A DNA stretch of 6,337 bases, from contig JAGHBZ010000010.1 in the NCBI GenBank assembly GCA_021160705.1, positions 1 to 6,337 of the forward strand, read 5' to 3'. Made by a program: the position numbers and the translations under genes. Below are positions 6,181 to 6,337 of this stretch, piece by piece. The notes below the pieces were generated by a model. That model worked only from the letters and a program-made list of their open reading frames with translations, did not search any database and was not told the origin of the DNA. The stretch is from Candidatus Sumerlaeota bacterium (GTDB lineage Bacteria; Sumerlaeota; Sumerlaeia; MWCT01; JAGHBZ01). Numbering within the stretch: position 1 is the stretch's first letter; each line of letters starts with the position of its first letter.

Positions 6181-6206
6181 CCCTGCTACTGTACCCTGCT
6201 AAGGAA
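6181..6206 (+). repeat. Two-unit 13-bp tandem duplication
   Basis: CCCTGCTA occurs at 6181-6188 and again at 6194-6201, separated by CTGTA, giving a 13-bp period. The match is only 8 bp and extends little beyond, so this may be a minor slippage product. Confidence 0.3.
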
Positions 6207-6226
6207 TTCTAAAAACAAAAAGTTGT

Positions 6227-6280
6227 GTCCGTTTAGTCGGTTTAGTCGGTTAGTCGGTTTAATCCGTTTAAGTCGGTTTA
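6227..6280 (+). repeat. Short tandem repeat of a 9-bp GTCGGTTTA unit
   Basis: Six consecutive units: GTCCGTTTA (6227), GTCGGTTTA (6236), GTCGGTTA (6245, one T short), GTCGGTTTA (6253), ATCCGTTTA plus an extra A (6262-6271), and GTCGGTTTA (6272). The variation (C/G at the fourth base, single-base length changes) shows that the array has drifted. It lies immediately after the stop of the presumed right-edge minus-strand gene, outside any coding frame I can support. It may be a slippage-prone spacer repeat typical of the genome. Confidence 0.8.
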
Positions 6281-6288
6281 TCAAGGAA

Positions 6289-6337
6289 TTATACATCCTC
6301 AACGTCTACCGCTTGCTCCTGAACCTCTGAAATGTGA
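6289..6337 (-). CDS. C-terminal end of an unidentified gene entering from the right edge
   Basis: On the minus strand, one frame is open from the edge to a TAA at 6291-6289, encoding HISEVQEQAVDVEDV and then stop. The acidic, hydrophilic tail is typical of a protein C terminus. The tandem repeat and the hairpin at 6146-6175 downstream suit the end of a gene. Only 15 codons are visible, so the product cannot be named and coding status is a guess. Confidence 0.35.
   Translation of the reverse strand, partial: HISEVQEQAVDVEDV

Overview
This is a bacterial-looking window, moderately AT-rich with large gene-poor gaps. It carries three complete protein genes and probable gene fragments at both edges. 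The genes use bacterial start and promoter conventions, and one has a Tat export signal. The lineage cannot be fixed from the sequence. The wide spacers and short-period repeats would fit an uncultured or candidate-phylum genome, but that is only an impression.

Layout: (1) Positions 1-392, minus strand: an unidentified coding remnant that runs off the left edge and looks frameshifted at an A6 run. (2) 483-1580, minus: a 365-aa multi-pass membrane protein of GT-C glycosyltransferase type. (3) 1581-2480: a 900-bp stretch without a convincing gene. It holds several small hairpins, copy A of a diverged repeat of about 215 bp (1924-2142), and a sigma70-like promoter for the next gene. (4) 2481-3728, plus: a radical SAM enzyme of the AmmeMemoRadiSam type (AmrS) with a clear twin-arginine signal at its N terminus. 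(5) 3770-5836, minus, convergent with the radical SAM gene across a 41-bp gap that contains a hairpin: a large polytopic membrane protein with a soluble C-terminal domain, also GT-C-like. (6) 5888-6096: copy B of the repeat, directly upstream of that gene. (7) A strong hairpin (6146-6175), a 9-bp tandem repeat (6227-6280), and the probable C-terminal end of a minus-strand gene at the right edge.

The two membrane proteins probably act in cell-envelope or lipid-linked glycan assembly. They use lipid-phosphate sugar donors if they are true GT-C enzymes, but acceptor and sugar cannot be read from sequence. The radical SAM gene is on the opposite strand with its own promoter, so it is not in an operon with them. 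Its usual partners, AMMECR1 and Memo, are not in the window.

The most interesting signals are the repeat pair and the Tat signal. The repeat copies lie in the same orientation, each on the 5' side of a minus-strand GT-C-like gene. They keep several hairpins, at least two of which show a compensatory base-pair change, while small indels break any shared reading frame. This suggests a structured non-coding element: a small RNA, a leader, or a MITE-like repeat. The Tat signal is unexpected on a SAM-dependent Fe-S radical enzyme.
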